This document shows, in pieces, positions 22,766 to 33,666 of a stretch of 64,000 nt of DNA; positions within the stretch are counted from its first letter, which is position 1, and every line of letters begins with the position of its first letter. The notes below the pieces were generated by a model that was given only the letters and a program-made list of their open reading frames with translations, did not search any database and was not told the DNA's origin. Made by a program: the position numbers and the translations under genes. The stretch comes from Schistocephalus solidus (lineage: Eukaryota; Platyhelminthes; Cestoda; Diphyllobothriidea; Diphyllobothriidae): contig WEDG01007211.1 of assembly GCA_017591395.1 (NCBI GenBank), positions 32,024 through 96,023 of the forward strand, in the 5' to 3' direction.

Positions 22766-23569
22766 GTTTGGGTGGGTTGTTCATTTCTACGGATGCTGGC
22801 CCGAATCCGGAACCTACAGTAGTGACCGGGACATGTTGAGATGACTGGGACTTGTTATTGTTAATTCGAGATCTAACGAAACGCCAAAAAATAATTGAAT
22901 GAAAGTCTGCCAACTGCGGTCTGGAGAGGACCGCTGTCAGGACTTCTCCTTTGTATGAAATATTTTACAGGCTTCAGCGGAGGCGTATCATCCATTGCCT
23001 GGTGTGAGGGAGAGGTATGCCTTGTTAGCTCCTGCGCACACAACCATCTTCAGTCCTCCTTCCCTTGTCTGAGCATTGCTAAACTAGGTATTCGAAGGGC
23101 GATTTAAGTCAAGGCGGCACATTTCCGTCTCCGATCCAAATCCTGTGCGATTCCCCCATCGTTCCCGCACCCTGCCCAAGGCGACCTTGTTCCTGGTGTA
23201 CGAAGTGCATGCTTAGCCCAGCAGAATTTTTCACTGTTAGCTCCGCCCAATGTCGAAACAGACCATCGTAACACGGAAAATGTATCAGAAAGAGAGGGAT
23301 GGTTTAGCAGTATCGCCTTCACTCACTTTTACAACTAGGCCAGGTCGATTGGTGTCGAGGCTGCCACGTGCACGGATGTCTACAAAACAAGAGCCAGACC
23401 TCATATGTTCTTTTTTATCTTATCCATAGACGGTCACATAAAAGAGGGAAAATCAACTCATACCGTTGACCTTTCAGGCCACAATACCCAAGTAGGTTTG
23501 CGTCAGGTGGATTGCCGAATAAAGTTTCCACTAAATCGATTTTTAACCTTCTCTACCAAACGCGACTCT
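22766..23569. other. No feature recognised
   Basis: Intronic DNA without motifs or splice-framed coding sequence. Confidence 0.4.
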
Positions 23570-23852
23570 TCGACCGTCGTAGTCCAACTATGTCCACCGT
23601 ATGCTCCACGGAAGGGTGATGCAGGGACGGTGAATTGCGCGTGATTTAGTTTAAAGTAATAGTAGACTTGCGCTGCATCCACTGCACTTTCTTCTCTTCC
23701 CCCACCTGAGCCTGGTGTCATGACAGAGTCAAGAAGACCGGAGGTGGGAGAGGACGCAGGTGACTGGCGCGGCTGGAGTCACCCCTGAGCGTGCCACCGC
23801 ACCAGGCTAGGATCCCACGGAGTGGGAGTGTCAAAAAGGCAACCTAAAGGAG
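23570..23852 (-). repeat. R440 copy, reverse
   Basis: Reverse complement of the unit from the GGTGGCACGC block through to CGACGGTCGAAGAGTCG. In - strand order it lies directly after the 3' UTR of the retrotransposon copy at 23880-25440, the same relation as at 28370 and 56640 on the + strand. Confidence 0.75.
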
Positions 23853-23879
23853 GAGGTATTTAAGTCTATCTCTCAGTCA

Positions 23880-24500
23880 ACCAGTCAGACACCACACGAA
23901 TAAAACACTGGGCTTTTAGTGCACCATGATAGTTTCAAGCGTTTCAGATTTTTTACAGTGAGGAAAATGCGCTGAGCCATTGACCTCACTCTCTCTTCCA
24001 CCCCACAATCAGGCCACCGACCGAGCCGGTTAGTTGTCTGATGCGGAAGTTGGCGCAGCTGCTGGTAGCCTCGTCTACGCGTACTACGTACACGACATGG
24101 CCCCTCAAACACAAGCACCAGGATTTCACACAACAGAGGTTGAACAGCCCACATCTCACATGTTTTAGATAGCCAGAGGTCATCGCATCCTGACTCTCAG
24201 ACTCCCCAGTCAGCCACTCCACGCAACACACATTGGACTGACTGCGAGGTCTGAGTGTAATTGTGAGTTGGCAACCTACAACCCACGTCGCTTATCGCTC
24301 TATGATATTTTCAAGCTTAGATCACACATGAAACAGAAGAGCCACATAGAGAAGGAGCCGAGGATCATAATTGCCTCTTAATTGTTTAGGCAAACTGAAA
24401 GCATGTTTTTGTGATGTTGCGTGTGATCATGTGAGTTGCAGAAGCTGATGAGGAGAGATGTAGTGTTGTGATATAGCCAGCGGTGTTGTACCGCAGGTTT
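23880..24500 (-). repeat. 3' UTR of reverse retrotransposon copy
   Basis: In reverse it matches the 3' UTR at 41700-42030 and 27770-28369: TGTGTGTTGCGTGGAGTGGC, then GACTGGGGAGTCTGAGAGTC, a GTACGTAGTACGCGTAGACG block, and a second GTTGCCAACTCAC-type subrepeat. Confidence 0.65.
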
Positions 24501-25440
24501 TCATGGAGACGCATGTGACCTTATAGTCCCATGCGGTGTGTGAATATGCTTGGGCGGTGCGGACAGTTGAGTCGAGTGCGGTGGGTGTATATTGTTGCTC
24601 CTGGCACTGGTTTGCCGGTCTCTGTGCAATGGATTCGCAAGTGACCGACCAGGCCGATGCTTGATGTGCATGTGCGGTGACAATGAGTACAGGATAGGTC
24701 GGGAGGTGCTGAGTCTGCGGGGGCTCTGTTGCTGGTACTGGTAGTCAAGCTCATGGGAGGAATATGGGAAGTGTTGATGGGTGCGCAAGAGGCGCTGGCA
24801 TCGTGGTGGATTCCGCTTTCGCGGATGTGCATTTGATCGAGCAGGCCCATGCGATAAATGAATGCGCGTGGGTAATAAGGGCATTGCAGGTGGTGGTCTC
24901 TGTTGTGAGTTGGTGCTCCAGTCACATGTTTGTCGGTCTCTGTGTGATGGATTCGCAAGTGACCGCCCAGGCCGATGTGTGAGGTGAATGTGTGGTCGCA
25001 ATGAGGACAGTTTAGGAGAGTTTCCCCATCGCTGGTGGTGGTGGTGTTGGCGGCGGTGGCGGTGGTGCTGGAGGTAACAGGTGATGAGTATTGGGTTGTG
25101 GTCTCTATGCTGGTAGGAGTAATGGAATTGATGCCAGGGGTGAGGAAGGGGGAGTCCGAAGTAGGGTTGGCAGAATTTGACGTAGAAGTTTGAATTGTCG
25201 GAATGTTGGTGCATTGCGTCCGAAGATGTCTGACCAGGCCGATTCGCGCGCGGAAGATGCGTTGACAGCACCGGGCATGTTGGAAGGGCTTGGACTTTGG
25301 CGGATTTGGTCCTGGGCGCTGGTGACTTTCGTGCTTGTCTTTTGGCCTTGTCGGTGGTGATCTGGTTGACTTCGTAGATTGCTATCCCTGTTTTCACTGT
25401 CCTCCCCCGGGGTCGTTCTGTTCCGGGTGAGGTTGAACGG
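24501..25440 (-). pseudogene. Zinc-finger non-LTR retrotransposon, C-terminal piece
   Basis: The - strand begins in the end of the RT region (GRTVKTGIAIYEVNQITTDK) and reaches the first, C2HC-type finger (ALPTCP), where a frameshift moves the rest to another frame. Three or more degenerate C2H2 fingers follow with the family linker H-R-T-E-T-G and G-A-P-T/I-x, for example CTHCHRTCTSSIGLVGHLRI. Several ligands are replaced (CPYYPRAF, CPHRPSIF). The reading frame ends near 24510 just before the 3' UTR. The RT core, endonuclease and 5' UTR are absent: this is a 5'-truncated dead copy inside the intron, opposite to the gene. Confidence 0.75.
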
Positions 25441-25493
25441 CGGCGAGCCACACCTTGTATTCCGACTGACACTTGCCTGTCAGAGGGAGACGA

Positions 25494-25711
25494 TGCGATC
25501 GTTGGAACAAGATGTTTATTTGTTTGCTGTTTCGGATATTCGCTCGAACCTATCAGCTACGGTTAAAAGAGGCGCAAGGTGCGCTGTATTTATAGTATGT
25601 AGTGACCACGCGACCACATTCAACTGCGACTGTCTCTGATGATAGCTTCGACTCAGAATACGAAACATCTGGCCAATAAATGTCTTGTCCCAGCAACCCC
25701 ATCGTTGGAAC
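25494..25711. repeat. Inverted repeat, Penelope-terminus type
   Basis: Arms near 25494-25556 and 25637-25711 are diverged inverted copies (GGAACAAGATGTTTATTTG against GGGACAAGACATTTATTGG in reverse). The right arm reads CTGATGATAGC, then ATACGAAACATCTGGCC forward. Confidence 0.55.
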
Positions 25712-26756
25712 TGCTTCCTGGTCCTGACCTGTTCGCTTCTGCCAACTACATTTACCCTGTCATAACCCCGGTATTGCATATTACATCTTAGAAATAATCA
25801 GTAGACCTGCTTTCTGATTATCGACCTCTTATTTTTCCCACCTGAAAGACGGCTTATGTTGCAGCTGGTTTTTGTTGAAGCCTGTTCTACTATCCGCCTA
25901 TCGTGGATGCGTCCACAGTTAGATTCCTTCTTCCTGGTGTCGTCATTGCTGCCGACTTTCGGCGTGTATAGCATTGGTACCCATCCGGTCAGGTTTGGAT
26001 TGCGGATTGGACGTTTCGGCGCCCATCCTGTGCTGTTTAACGCCAGTCAGAACGTAAATGACTGTTCTTCGTCTCGTACTTTGACTGGTTACTGATGGTT
26101 GCAGTAATCTGGGGGAACTACTTCTATGCAGCGTTTCCCATTCTGATCTGTGTGAATAATTTCCCCCGTCCGCACCTCTCATCGCGCAGCGTGAGACCTT
26201 GATACATTTTTGTGCTTCGACTTCTGTTGGAGTTAAACTAAATTCGATCGTTGGGGTTGCCTACTCACGCCACTCGCTCGTACACGACCGAAAAGCCAAG
26301 GAGATCTTTTCTGACCGCTGGCAGCAGCATTGCCTTGCTTGACAACTTATGAAACTAACAACTGAGTAATGACCAGGGCCAGGCGGTATTGAAGATAGGC
26401 TCGCCAAAGTTTACAATCGTACGTGTGGGACCAGCTGCGAGAGATGATTTCGGTAATTATGACTGTTTTGTACTTTCGTTTCACCAATCTACTAGCGTTT
26501 CACATTAAGGTGTAGCGATCACACTAGCGTGCCGTTAACTGTAGGTTAACCACCGCAGCCTTTGTAGCTGACAAAGACCTAGCGTCACCACTGTTGTCAT
26601 TTTGATTAGCTGGGTGGCGGTGCTTGGAAGTCAACCGTCTTTGTTGGTATTTGCGTAGTTTTTGCTTTTAGTTCCAGGGTTGCCAGTCTAGTCTATGACC
26701 CTTGCTTGCTCTGACGGTCGGCCGTGTTTGTGATGGCGGGGGTGGGCCAGCAGATT
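25712..26756. other. No gene; holds R3 copy 2
   Basis: Apart from R3 (26248-26400) I see no recognised feature. Confidence 0.4.
26248..26400 (+). repeat. Dispersed repeat R3, copy 2
   Basis: Matches 13738-13905 through ACTCGCTCGTACACGACC, GAAAAGCCAAGG and TTTTCTGAC blocks. Confidence 0.5.
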
Positions 26757-27690
26757 TTAATGCAGGCACATGTGGCCAAGAAGGCTCAAGCTGTCAGCGA
26801 ATGTGCGTGGACAGTTTAGACATTGGAGGCGGGTGCTGCGATTGTATGTTGGGGCCCCAGGCACTGGTTCAGCAGTCTGCGGGTGATAGATTCGCAAGCG
26901 ACCGGCCATTCCCATATGTGTGGTGAATGCGCGAGGGCAGTCGAGGTGGCGGGCTCTGCTGTGTGTTGGGGCTCTTGGCAATGGTTCGCCTGCTCTGTGC
27001 GATGGATTCGCAAGTGACCGATCAGGCCGATTCGTGAGGTGAATGTGCGATCGTAGTGAGGACAGGTTAGAACCGAGTCCCTACCGCTGGTAGTGGGTAT
27101 GATGTTGATGATGTGCGAGGACGCAGGTGGCGGGTAGTCATAAGTGGTCTTATCAGTGGTGGAATGGGTGAAGGGGTGCCAGCGGTGATCGTCGCTGTGA
27201 TCGACGCGGGGGTTATGGTAGGGAGGATGGTGCCGGTGATCGAGGGCGGAGAAGCATCGACAGACTGATCACCGGGCGTGGAGGTGGTCGTAGTCGTGGG
27301 TTCGAAGCAGGGTTGGCAGAATGGATGTTCACCGATGCCGACCTTGTTACTTTGCGTCCGAAGGTGTCCCACCAGGCCGATTCGTGTGTGCAAGATATTT
27401 TGGGTGAATTGGCATGTTTGGAAGGTTTTTGCATAGGTGGTGTTGATCCGGGGTACTTGTGGCTTGCGTTCCATCCTTTTGCCCTTAGCAGTGCCGATAC
27501 AGTTGGCTTCGTAGATTGCTCTACCAGTGTTCTGTGCTCTTTTCCAGGCCGGTCGGTTCTGGGCGAGGTCATCTCAGGAGGCCGGGTTGATTTGCATTCG
27601 CTTCAGAAAGTTCTTCAAAGCGTCTTTTTTATCCTCCCTGTCTGCGAGCACTCGTAGCGACATCTTCGTGGTTGGGGTTTGTGGCACAGA
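26757..27690 (-). pseudogene. Zinc-finger non-LTR retrotransposon, C-terminal piece, 3'-truncated
   Basis: From 27690 leftward on the - strand: remains of the RT tail (LKNFLKRMQIN-like, near 27600), a frame with HTRIGLVGHLRTQ (first finger, Cys ligands damaged), a Thr/Pro/Ser-rich spacer (TTTTTSTPGDQSVDAS), then finger remnants ending in CLNCPRTFADSLSLLGHMCLH. At least three frames are needed to follow it, so frameshifts are present. No 3' UTR follows on the - strand. It is a dead fragment in the same orientation as 24501-25440 but clearly a separate insertion. Confidence 0.7.
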
Positions 27691-27769
27691 GGCCCATGCT
27701 GTGTGAGCTGGGATCCGAGTTGCTGCTAGTACCCTCTTGTGTTTTCAACCAGCACTTACTGAGAGGCAA

Positions 27770-28369
27770 GTATAATCCTGAGTTCCTGCTCCGCGTGGCT
27801 CCTCTGCTGGATGTGTGATCTGAGCTTCAGAATATCGCGGGGCGATAAGCGCAGTGGGTTGGAAGGTTGACAACTGAAAATTATACTCAGACCTCGCAGC
27901 CAGTCCAATGTGTGTTGTGTGGAGTGGCTGACTGGTGGTCTGAGAGTCAGGCTGCGACGGCTCCTTCTTAACGTCACCTCTAGCTGTCTCACACATGCGA
28001 GATTTGAGCCTTTCAACCCCCTGTTGTGCGAAATCTGGTGCTTATGCTTGGGGGGTCAGGTCGTGTACGTAGTACATGTAGACGAGGTCACCACTTCCGC
28101 ATCAGGCAACTGACTGTCTCGGACGGTGGTCTGATTGTGGCGGTCGGGGAAAAAGTGAAGTCGACGGCTCAGTGCATGGTCCTCACTATAAAAAATCAGA
28201 CGCGCTTGAAGCTATCATGGTGCGCTAAAAGCCGTGGCTTTGAAGGTTGCCAACTGACGGGAACACTTGGACCGCGTGGTCAGCCCAATGTATGTTTTGT
28301 GTGTAGTGGCTGACTTGTGGACAGAGTCAGACTGCAGTGGCTCCTTCGTAATGTGGCCTTTATGGTAAT
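27770..28369 (+). repeat. Retrotransposon 3' UTR, 5'-truncated insertion
   Basis: Two related subrepeats are present, near 27850-27990 and 28235-28360. Each has GGAAGGTTG(A/C)CAACTGA, then GTGTAGTGGCTGACT, then CTCCTTC(T/G)TAA. An R440 copy follows at once, so this is a short 3' end insertion of the zinc-finger retrotransposon. Confidence 0.7.
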
Positions 28370-28625
28370 CTGAGCCAGGTGTGGTCGTACGCCCAGGGGC
28401 GGCTCCGGCCGCACCAGCCACCCGCGCTCTCTTCCATCTCCGGTTTTCTTGACTCTGTCATGACACCGGGGCCAGGTGGGGGAGGAAGAGAGAGTGCGGT
28501 AGATGCAGCGCAAGTCTACTATCACTTAAAACTAAATCCCGCGCAAGTTACTATCCCTGCACCACCCTTCCGTGGAGCATACTGTGGACCTCGTCGTAAT
28601 CGACGGTCGAACTGTCGTGTATTTA
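28370..28625 (+). repeat. R440 copy
   Basis: Middle and end blocks in good condition (AGTGCGGTAGATGCAGCGCA, then CTTCCGTGGAGCATACTGTG, then GACGGTCGAACTGTCGTG). It ends 79 bp before the exon at 28704. Confidence 0.75.
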
Positions 28626-28703
28626 TTTATGTATGTGTTTATGTATTTCAAACGGCACCTTGTTGGGTTAGTTATTGTTCTTTTTTCATCTGTAATCACG
28701 CAG

Positions 28704-28938
28704 GTTTGGCGGCTAGATACGATAGTCGGCATGCTTTACCATGGACTGCCAATGTCTAGCACGGACACCAATATCATGGTTCATACTTGCAAGCAGGAGT
28801 TGTGCGTCCGGCCGCAACACATCCGCTTCCGAGCCAGCTCTGTGGCCCTCGTCATTGTGCTGAAGGCACTCGCCCAATCCGGTTACACGGTTATCCCTCC
28901 GCAGGCAACTATTGGTCCCTGTGGTACTGTCGTTCAAG
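28704..28938 (+). CDS. Exon 2 of the unidentified gene
   Basis: The exon is 235 nt, entering in phase 0 after a T-rich tract and CACGCAG and leaving with one extra base before GTAACT (28939). It encodes 78 residues. The first part (WRLDTIVGMLYHGLPM) and the later LCVRPQHIRFRASSVALVIVLKAL have the hydrophobic spacing of packed helices. Their pattern loosely recalls the second lobe of a D-type cyclin (W-x-L near the start, LC, then a helix rich in Ala/Val), but no N-lobe is seen in exon 1 and I would not name it on this. The leftover G pairs with the CG that opens the exon at 33335 to make an Ala codon. Confidence 0.75.
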
Positions 28939-29461
28939 GTAACTTCTCTTCCTTCCTTGACTACCTTCATTTCCGCTTGTGAACGTTATCAGATTCAAAC
29001 AATTTTTAGCCGCTCTTTCAGAGTTTACGGGCGATTGCAACTGCTTGTCATAAATAGTGTGGTTGTGGTTAACCGGACAACACCATATTAGCAGGGGTTG
29101 CGGTGGAATTCGATCAGAGTAGACAAGTCGGATATTCGCTCTCGCGCTTTATTGCCTGTAAACCGCTTCTCTGCGCTTCAGTAGGCGGTATGTCTTGACT
29201 AGCGTGCCCACTTCACCCGCTCTGCAGATTTAACTTTGAGCATGCGGTTCTGGCCATAGGTCGCCCATTCCAGCAGACAAAGCCTTTGTACCGGCATTGG
29301 CAAATCGTACTGAAAATGGTTAGTATGTACTTTCCCCGTACACTACTGTCACCGATGCGTATGCACATATCTTCCTTAGGTAAGGATAACTGGAGAACAG
29401 GAGCTGCTCGCAATACAGGTGTCTTTTTGCCACATTGTAGGAGGAAATAGAGTTATTTTTA

Positions 29462-29640
29462 TGGCTAGGGTTGGGATAAGGGCTAGGCTTTAACGGTTAC
29501 GGTTAGGCGGAGTGTTAACTGTGCGGCTATGATGAAGATTAGAGTCGTGATTTCGTTTTATGTTAGGGCTCGTGTTAGTTCCATGACACGTTAATAGTTT
29601 CCCGGCCTGCAATTATGCACAGGGTCACTTGTACTACTTG
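29462..29640 (+). repeat. Degenerate TTAGGG-like dispersed repeat, copy 1
   Basis: Shows GCTAGGGTTGGGATAAGGGC and GGTTACGGTTAGGC, then a non-telomeric end with TTTCCCGGCCTGCAATTATG and CACAGGGTCACTT. The end block is shared with the copy at 30255, so it is a transposable repeat with a telomere-like inner part and not a true telomere. Confidence 0.5.
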
Positions 29641-29689
29641 TGCGTGGTACGCATAGACGGGCACATTAGATGCAGCAGCAGCTGTGCCG

Positions 29690-29790
29690 CGCTCAGCCCA
29701 TTGTGCTTATCTGGACGGGCTGTCTGGCAAACTGAGAGACAGGTTGCCATGGCTCCTTCTTAATGTGGCCTCCACGGCGTGTGCATCTTG
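29690..29790 (+). repeat. Scrap of retrotransposon 3' UTR
   Basis: Contains CTGAGAGACAGGTTGCCATG followed by GCTCCTTCTTAATGTGGCCT, the conserved core of the 3' UTR subrepeat. Confidence 0.6.
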
Positions 29791-30254
29791 TGCCTATTCT
29801 GAGGTCCTGTTTAGGTGGCCTAATTATTAAGCAAACACGAGCTACCGTCAAACTGCAATACACACCGAAATCGTGAAGGACTGACATTCATCAGAGCAGG
29901 TTGCGCTGTCAGTCTTCTTACCATTAAGCACAGGATCAAGTTCCTTCACACACCACGGAATTAAAGCTTCTGACTTAGAATCGTACCACCTACACGCACG
30001 AATTACACTCAAGAGGAAAATATAAAATCTACCTCTTCCCGAGTTGTACGGGTTACCCTCGAAGACCATATTTTCTATACTGTTCGAGAAAAAAAATGCT
30101 GAAGACTAAAGTGATCAAAATAACTGTTACAAATGATGGTAACCAGAATGAAATTCAAGAACACTAGAAGCACTGGCCGTACTTACATTAAAACGAACGT
30201 CAGATCCTTATCTAGTTCAGTGGGCGCAGTTTTTACCTGTCGACGACAGTTTTT

Positions 30255-30410
30255 ATTGTTAGGGTTTAGGATGGGGTTAAGTTAAAGCATCGGAAAACGA
30301 TTTAGGCTTGCGTTGGGGCTAGTAGTAGGGTGCGAACGGGAGACTATTTACCTGTCCTGGAATCATGCGCAGGGCCACCTTTATTATATTTGGGCGGGGC
30401 ATTCCTATTC
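30255..30410 (+). repeat. Degenerate TTAGGG-like dispersed repeat, copy 2
   Basis: TTGTTAGGGTTTAGGATGGG, then TACCTGTCCTGGAATCATGC and GCAGGGCCACCTT, paralleling the copy at 29462. Confidence 0.5.
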
Positions 30411-30614
30411 GTGTGCCTGGTTTAGGGGGCAGCAGCAGCAGAGGGAGCAGGTGCATTTGTCGTCCGCTGCCATTATGACAAGTCCTAGGCACGTCAAATG
30501 GTATATGCCTACTCTTCCGTCCTATTAATAATGATAAAAGTGCTTTTGTGAAATGCCGTAGTGCGCACACCCACGCAAACAACCACAATTTGCCATCAGC
30601 TGGGTTCCTCTGGA

Positions 30615-30637
30615 TGGTGGTGGTGGTGGTGGTGGTG
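30615..30637. repeat. (GGT)n microsatellite
   Basis: Seven uninterrupted GGT units. Confidence 0.9.
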
Positions 30638-32529
30638 CGGGACAATGTCCTCCGCCTGTAGCCGCTGCACGCATGCGCGTCCAGCGCAGCGCAGTGACAC
30701 GCCTACCGAGTCCGGTGGCGTACTTTTAAGCCTTATCGTACTTTCCGCTCCCCTCCCCCATCCCCTAAATTGGGCCACTTCATTGCCCCGATTTACGCTT
30801 TCTGGTGGAACAGTTTGTCGCCTCTACTGCCACTGTGCGCGCCGCACGATACCCATCTGCCATCTCTCTCTCTCTCTCACACCCATTCATACGCTTGCGC
30901 GTGTTTTTGTCTGCGACGGCATATTCATTGGGGATGGGTAGAAGAGGACACCCGTGTTGGTGGATGTGTGACCTACTTTTACCAATGAACGTCGACCAAG
31001 CGGTCGTCAAAGTCTCTACGGTCCCCTGGAGGCCCAATGATTGTCAGCGGCACTATTGTTCATGTGGTTGTGTTTTTACGCATATGCCAAATGCTCTTGC
31101 ATCCTCCTTCTGTGTGTATGCGTTTGCAAAAGGAGCCACAATAGCCCTACGCACCGTCCTAGGAATCTGCAGGGTCTGTCGTACTCCTCGTTACTTGGCA
31201 GCCAGGATATTTTGCCCGCATCCACGCTGAACCAGTAGCCGAACCCTCAACACCGCCAAGGATTCTCCACCTGCCTGCCACCTGAAAGTGCGTTTTGTTT
31301 TATTCGCTGGACCCTAGGCGTTGACAATTGGCCGATGCTAAGACCGCCAGGCAAGTTGCAAAGTAAGCAGGCTGCCTGACGTCCCGACGAAAGGCACAGG
31401 TTAGGTCACAAACTCGAGCGGTTGTACAGCACAGTGAATGCACTGTGTCCGCTCAAGCCGATACCGACATTTCTGTAAGCTTCGGTGGAATTATCGGTTG
31501 GGAACTGACCCTCACCATCCGTTCGGCTTATATTTTTCGAAACTTTCCCCTCTAGCATTTCCAATCGGCATCGACGGCAAGGGAACTTTCCAACTGGTTG
31601 TTTAGGTCATACTGTCATAGCCGGGCTGTCGCTGGGTCTGACCCCAGCCCACTACGGCAGTTGGCCCGCTGCTGCGTATTTATGAAACGCATGAGTCGCT
31701 CACAGCCTAATTCACGTGAATGCACCAGGTTACCCATCAGGCGGGCCCAGGAACAGATTCGCCCCTCCCCCCACGACCGTTGTTGAGCGCAATCCTCGCG
31801 CTGGAGTGCGGGGGGGACTTTTGGCAGGTTTCGCAAGCCGATCCCTCTGCTTAAGGATGTATCTACACGACCGGAGTTCTGCTTGCTGATTTGCCGGCCG
31901 GAACTGTTGCTTGGAGGAGCTTTTTCCCGTCACACAACTGTGATAGACATTTGCACTGGCAAGTACATTGGCTGCATCCGTATTTCCACAGCTTGCATGC
32001 CAAATTTATTGGTTACTTCGGACAGTGTAACCCCTATTTCCAAAAACTCCCAAACATCAATTGGTGTTGATCTAACTCATTCGCACCTAGGCAGCCTGCC
32101 TACGGTGTTATTTGAAAGCAACCTCTTTGGACCTCCGTGAAACCAAATGGCACACTAAGATGCGCAGCGGCAGAATGACGTTTTACAGGGCATGCTCCCC
32201 CATGTCCCTGGCAATTTACTTTGCACCACAGGAACAACCTGTTCTCATCACAGTGGCGGAGCGCGAGTCGGCATCGCTGGAGCTCCTTCGGATAGAATTT
32301 GGGTCCGATTACCGGCTGCCTTGTCAGTCAAAACCTAAAAGCGGTGTACCTGGTAGATAAACAGGTATTTGGGCAGGGGCCTGCTCCTTTCAACGCTATT
32401 GGTCCTTGGCAAGGTCGTTTGGAGCACGCAGACTATAGCCTTCCCATCGTTCACAAACCCAGTACCACGTGAGGTACCGGATAGCGGGTATGCGAGTTAG
32501 GCCCGACTGTCCTACTTGATTTAAATAAC

Positions 32530-32885
32530 TAATATCGCCCCCTAAACGGGTTGCGTGGGAGATGTGCTGGACCAGCACGGGGGCTACATCAGGGCACAGC
32601 AAGTGTTTTTCGGGTTGCGATCCCCTAACAAATACCGAAAATGGGGGCTGGGGGAGAGCGTGATGGTGCAGGTTCACGCCACACCAGCCGCCTGTGCCCG
32701 AACCCGCCTCTGGTCTCTGTCTTGACTCAGGGCATAGGCGGATGAGAGATGAGTGTGTGGTAGATGCATCGCAAGTCTACTATCGCTTAAAGCTAATATA
32801 CGTGCAGGTCACCGCCCCTGCATTACCCTGCTGTGGAGCGTACGGTGGACCTCGTCGGACTACGGCGGTCGAACTGTCGCATATA
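32530..32885 (+). repeat. R440 copy, near full length
   Basis: Begins with the 5' block (CCCCCTAAACGGGTTGCGTG, then GGACCAGCACGGGGGC) and ends GGCGGTCGAACTGTCGC. The middle is shortened compared with 5146-5588. It lies about 450 bp upstream of exon 3. Confidence 0.75.
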
Positions 32886-33334
32886 CCAATGAGCCCACGT
32901 GTTCTTGACGTATTCTTACAGATGACCTCTCTATTTCTCTCCCTCTATTCCGGTATTCCTGCAGATGTGTAAGCTTAAACATGAAGTTCCATTGTGCATT
33001 TTTAGTAGTCGTTAGGCCTCGCCGAGACAAACTGATTATCGTTGTGACATTCCGTGTAGTGTAGACAGCGGTTCATTTTCAAAGGCCACATTGCATAAGA
33101 TATCGTCGGGTTTTTAAGGAAAGCCCGTACTGAACCATCCTGTTGCCCAACCAGGTTGCGCAGATCGATTAATTCGCCTTCTGCCAAAATTTATGCAGAT
33201 GCGTGCATCATGCGTTGGGGCAAGTATCAATAAGGTTGACTCCGAATGAGCTTAGGTTTGAGTGTACTGACGCTTGTATACTTGGTTCTTCATCTCACCT
33301 AATATCCCTTCGGTTTTCCTTTTTTCGCCTGTAG

Positions 33335-33400
33335 CGCCAGATGAATCTGTGGACGTCTTTGGTCCCTTCAGCATTGAAGAACTTCAGCAGTACCGCAGGG
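33335..33400 (+). CDS. Exon 3 of the unidentified gene (66 nt)
   Basis: Framed by TTTTTTCGCCTGTAG and GTGAGT (33401), both close to consensus. Taking the G left by exon 2, it reads A-PDESVDVFGPFSIEELQQYRR and leaves one G. The sequence is acidic then basic, with a short GPFSIEELQQ helix-like motif. The leftover G joins AG of the exon at 47851 to make Glu. A chain of matching phases across three exons would be unlikely by chance. A possible extra 45-nt exon (36744-36788) would also fit between this exon and the next. Confidence 0.75.
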
Positions 33401-33635
33401 GTGAGTACGCACATCTGCTCCCTCTTCTTCCACTTTGCCTTATTGATTTGACGTGCGAACTGCCAAGGGATTGCGCTCAACCGCGTATGCACATGCGGCT
33501 CGCGTCAAGCTGCTGCCGCTGCTTATATTACCAACGCTAGTTTCAACCCTTTGATCTGCCCGCCAGGCCCAGTAATAAATGGCCTCTCCCTCTGGCTTCC
33601 CCTGCTTGTGCACCAGCCACGCACCATTCTCCCTT

Positions 33636-33666
33636 GGTGGCGGTGGTGGTGGTGGTGGTGGTGGTG
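33636..33666. repeat. (GGT)n microsatellite
   Basis: About nine GGT units with one GGC interruption. Confidence 0.9.

Larger units (their letters stand above)
16129..28703 (+). other. Intron of about 12.6 kb with nested mobile elements
   Basis: Opens GTAAGG and closes with a T-rich tract and GTAATCACGCAG. It contains SINE1 tandem units, a Penelope-like fragment, R440 copies and retrotransposon pieces listed separately. An additional small exon cannot be excluded. Confidence 0.5.
28939..33334 (+). other. Intron of 4.4 kb
   Basis: Opens GTAACT and closes TTTTTTCGCCTGTAG. It holds degenerate TTAGGG-like repeats, a retrotransposon 3' UTR scrap, a GGT run and an R440 copy, listed separately. Confidence 0.55.
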
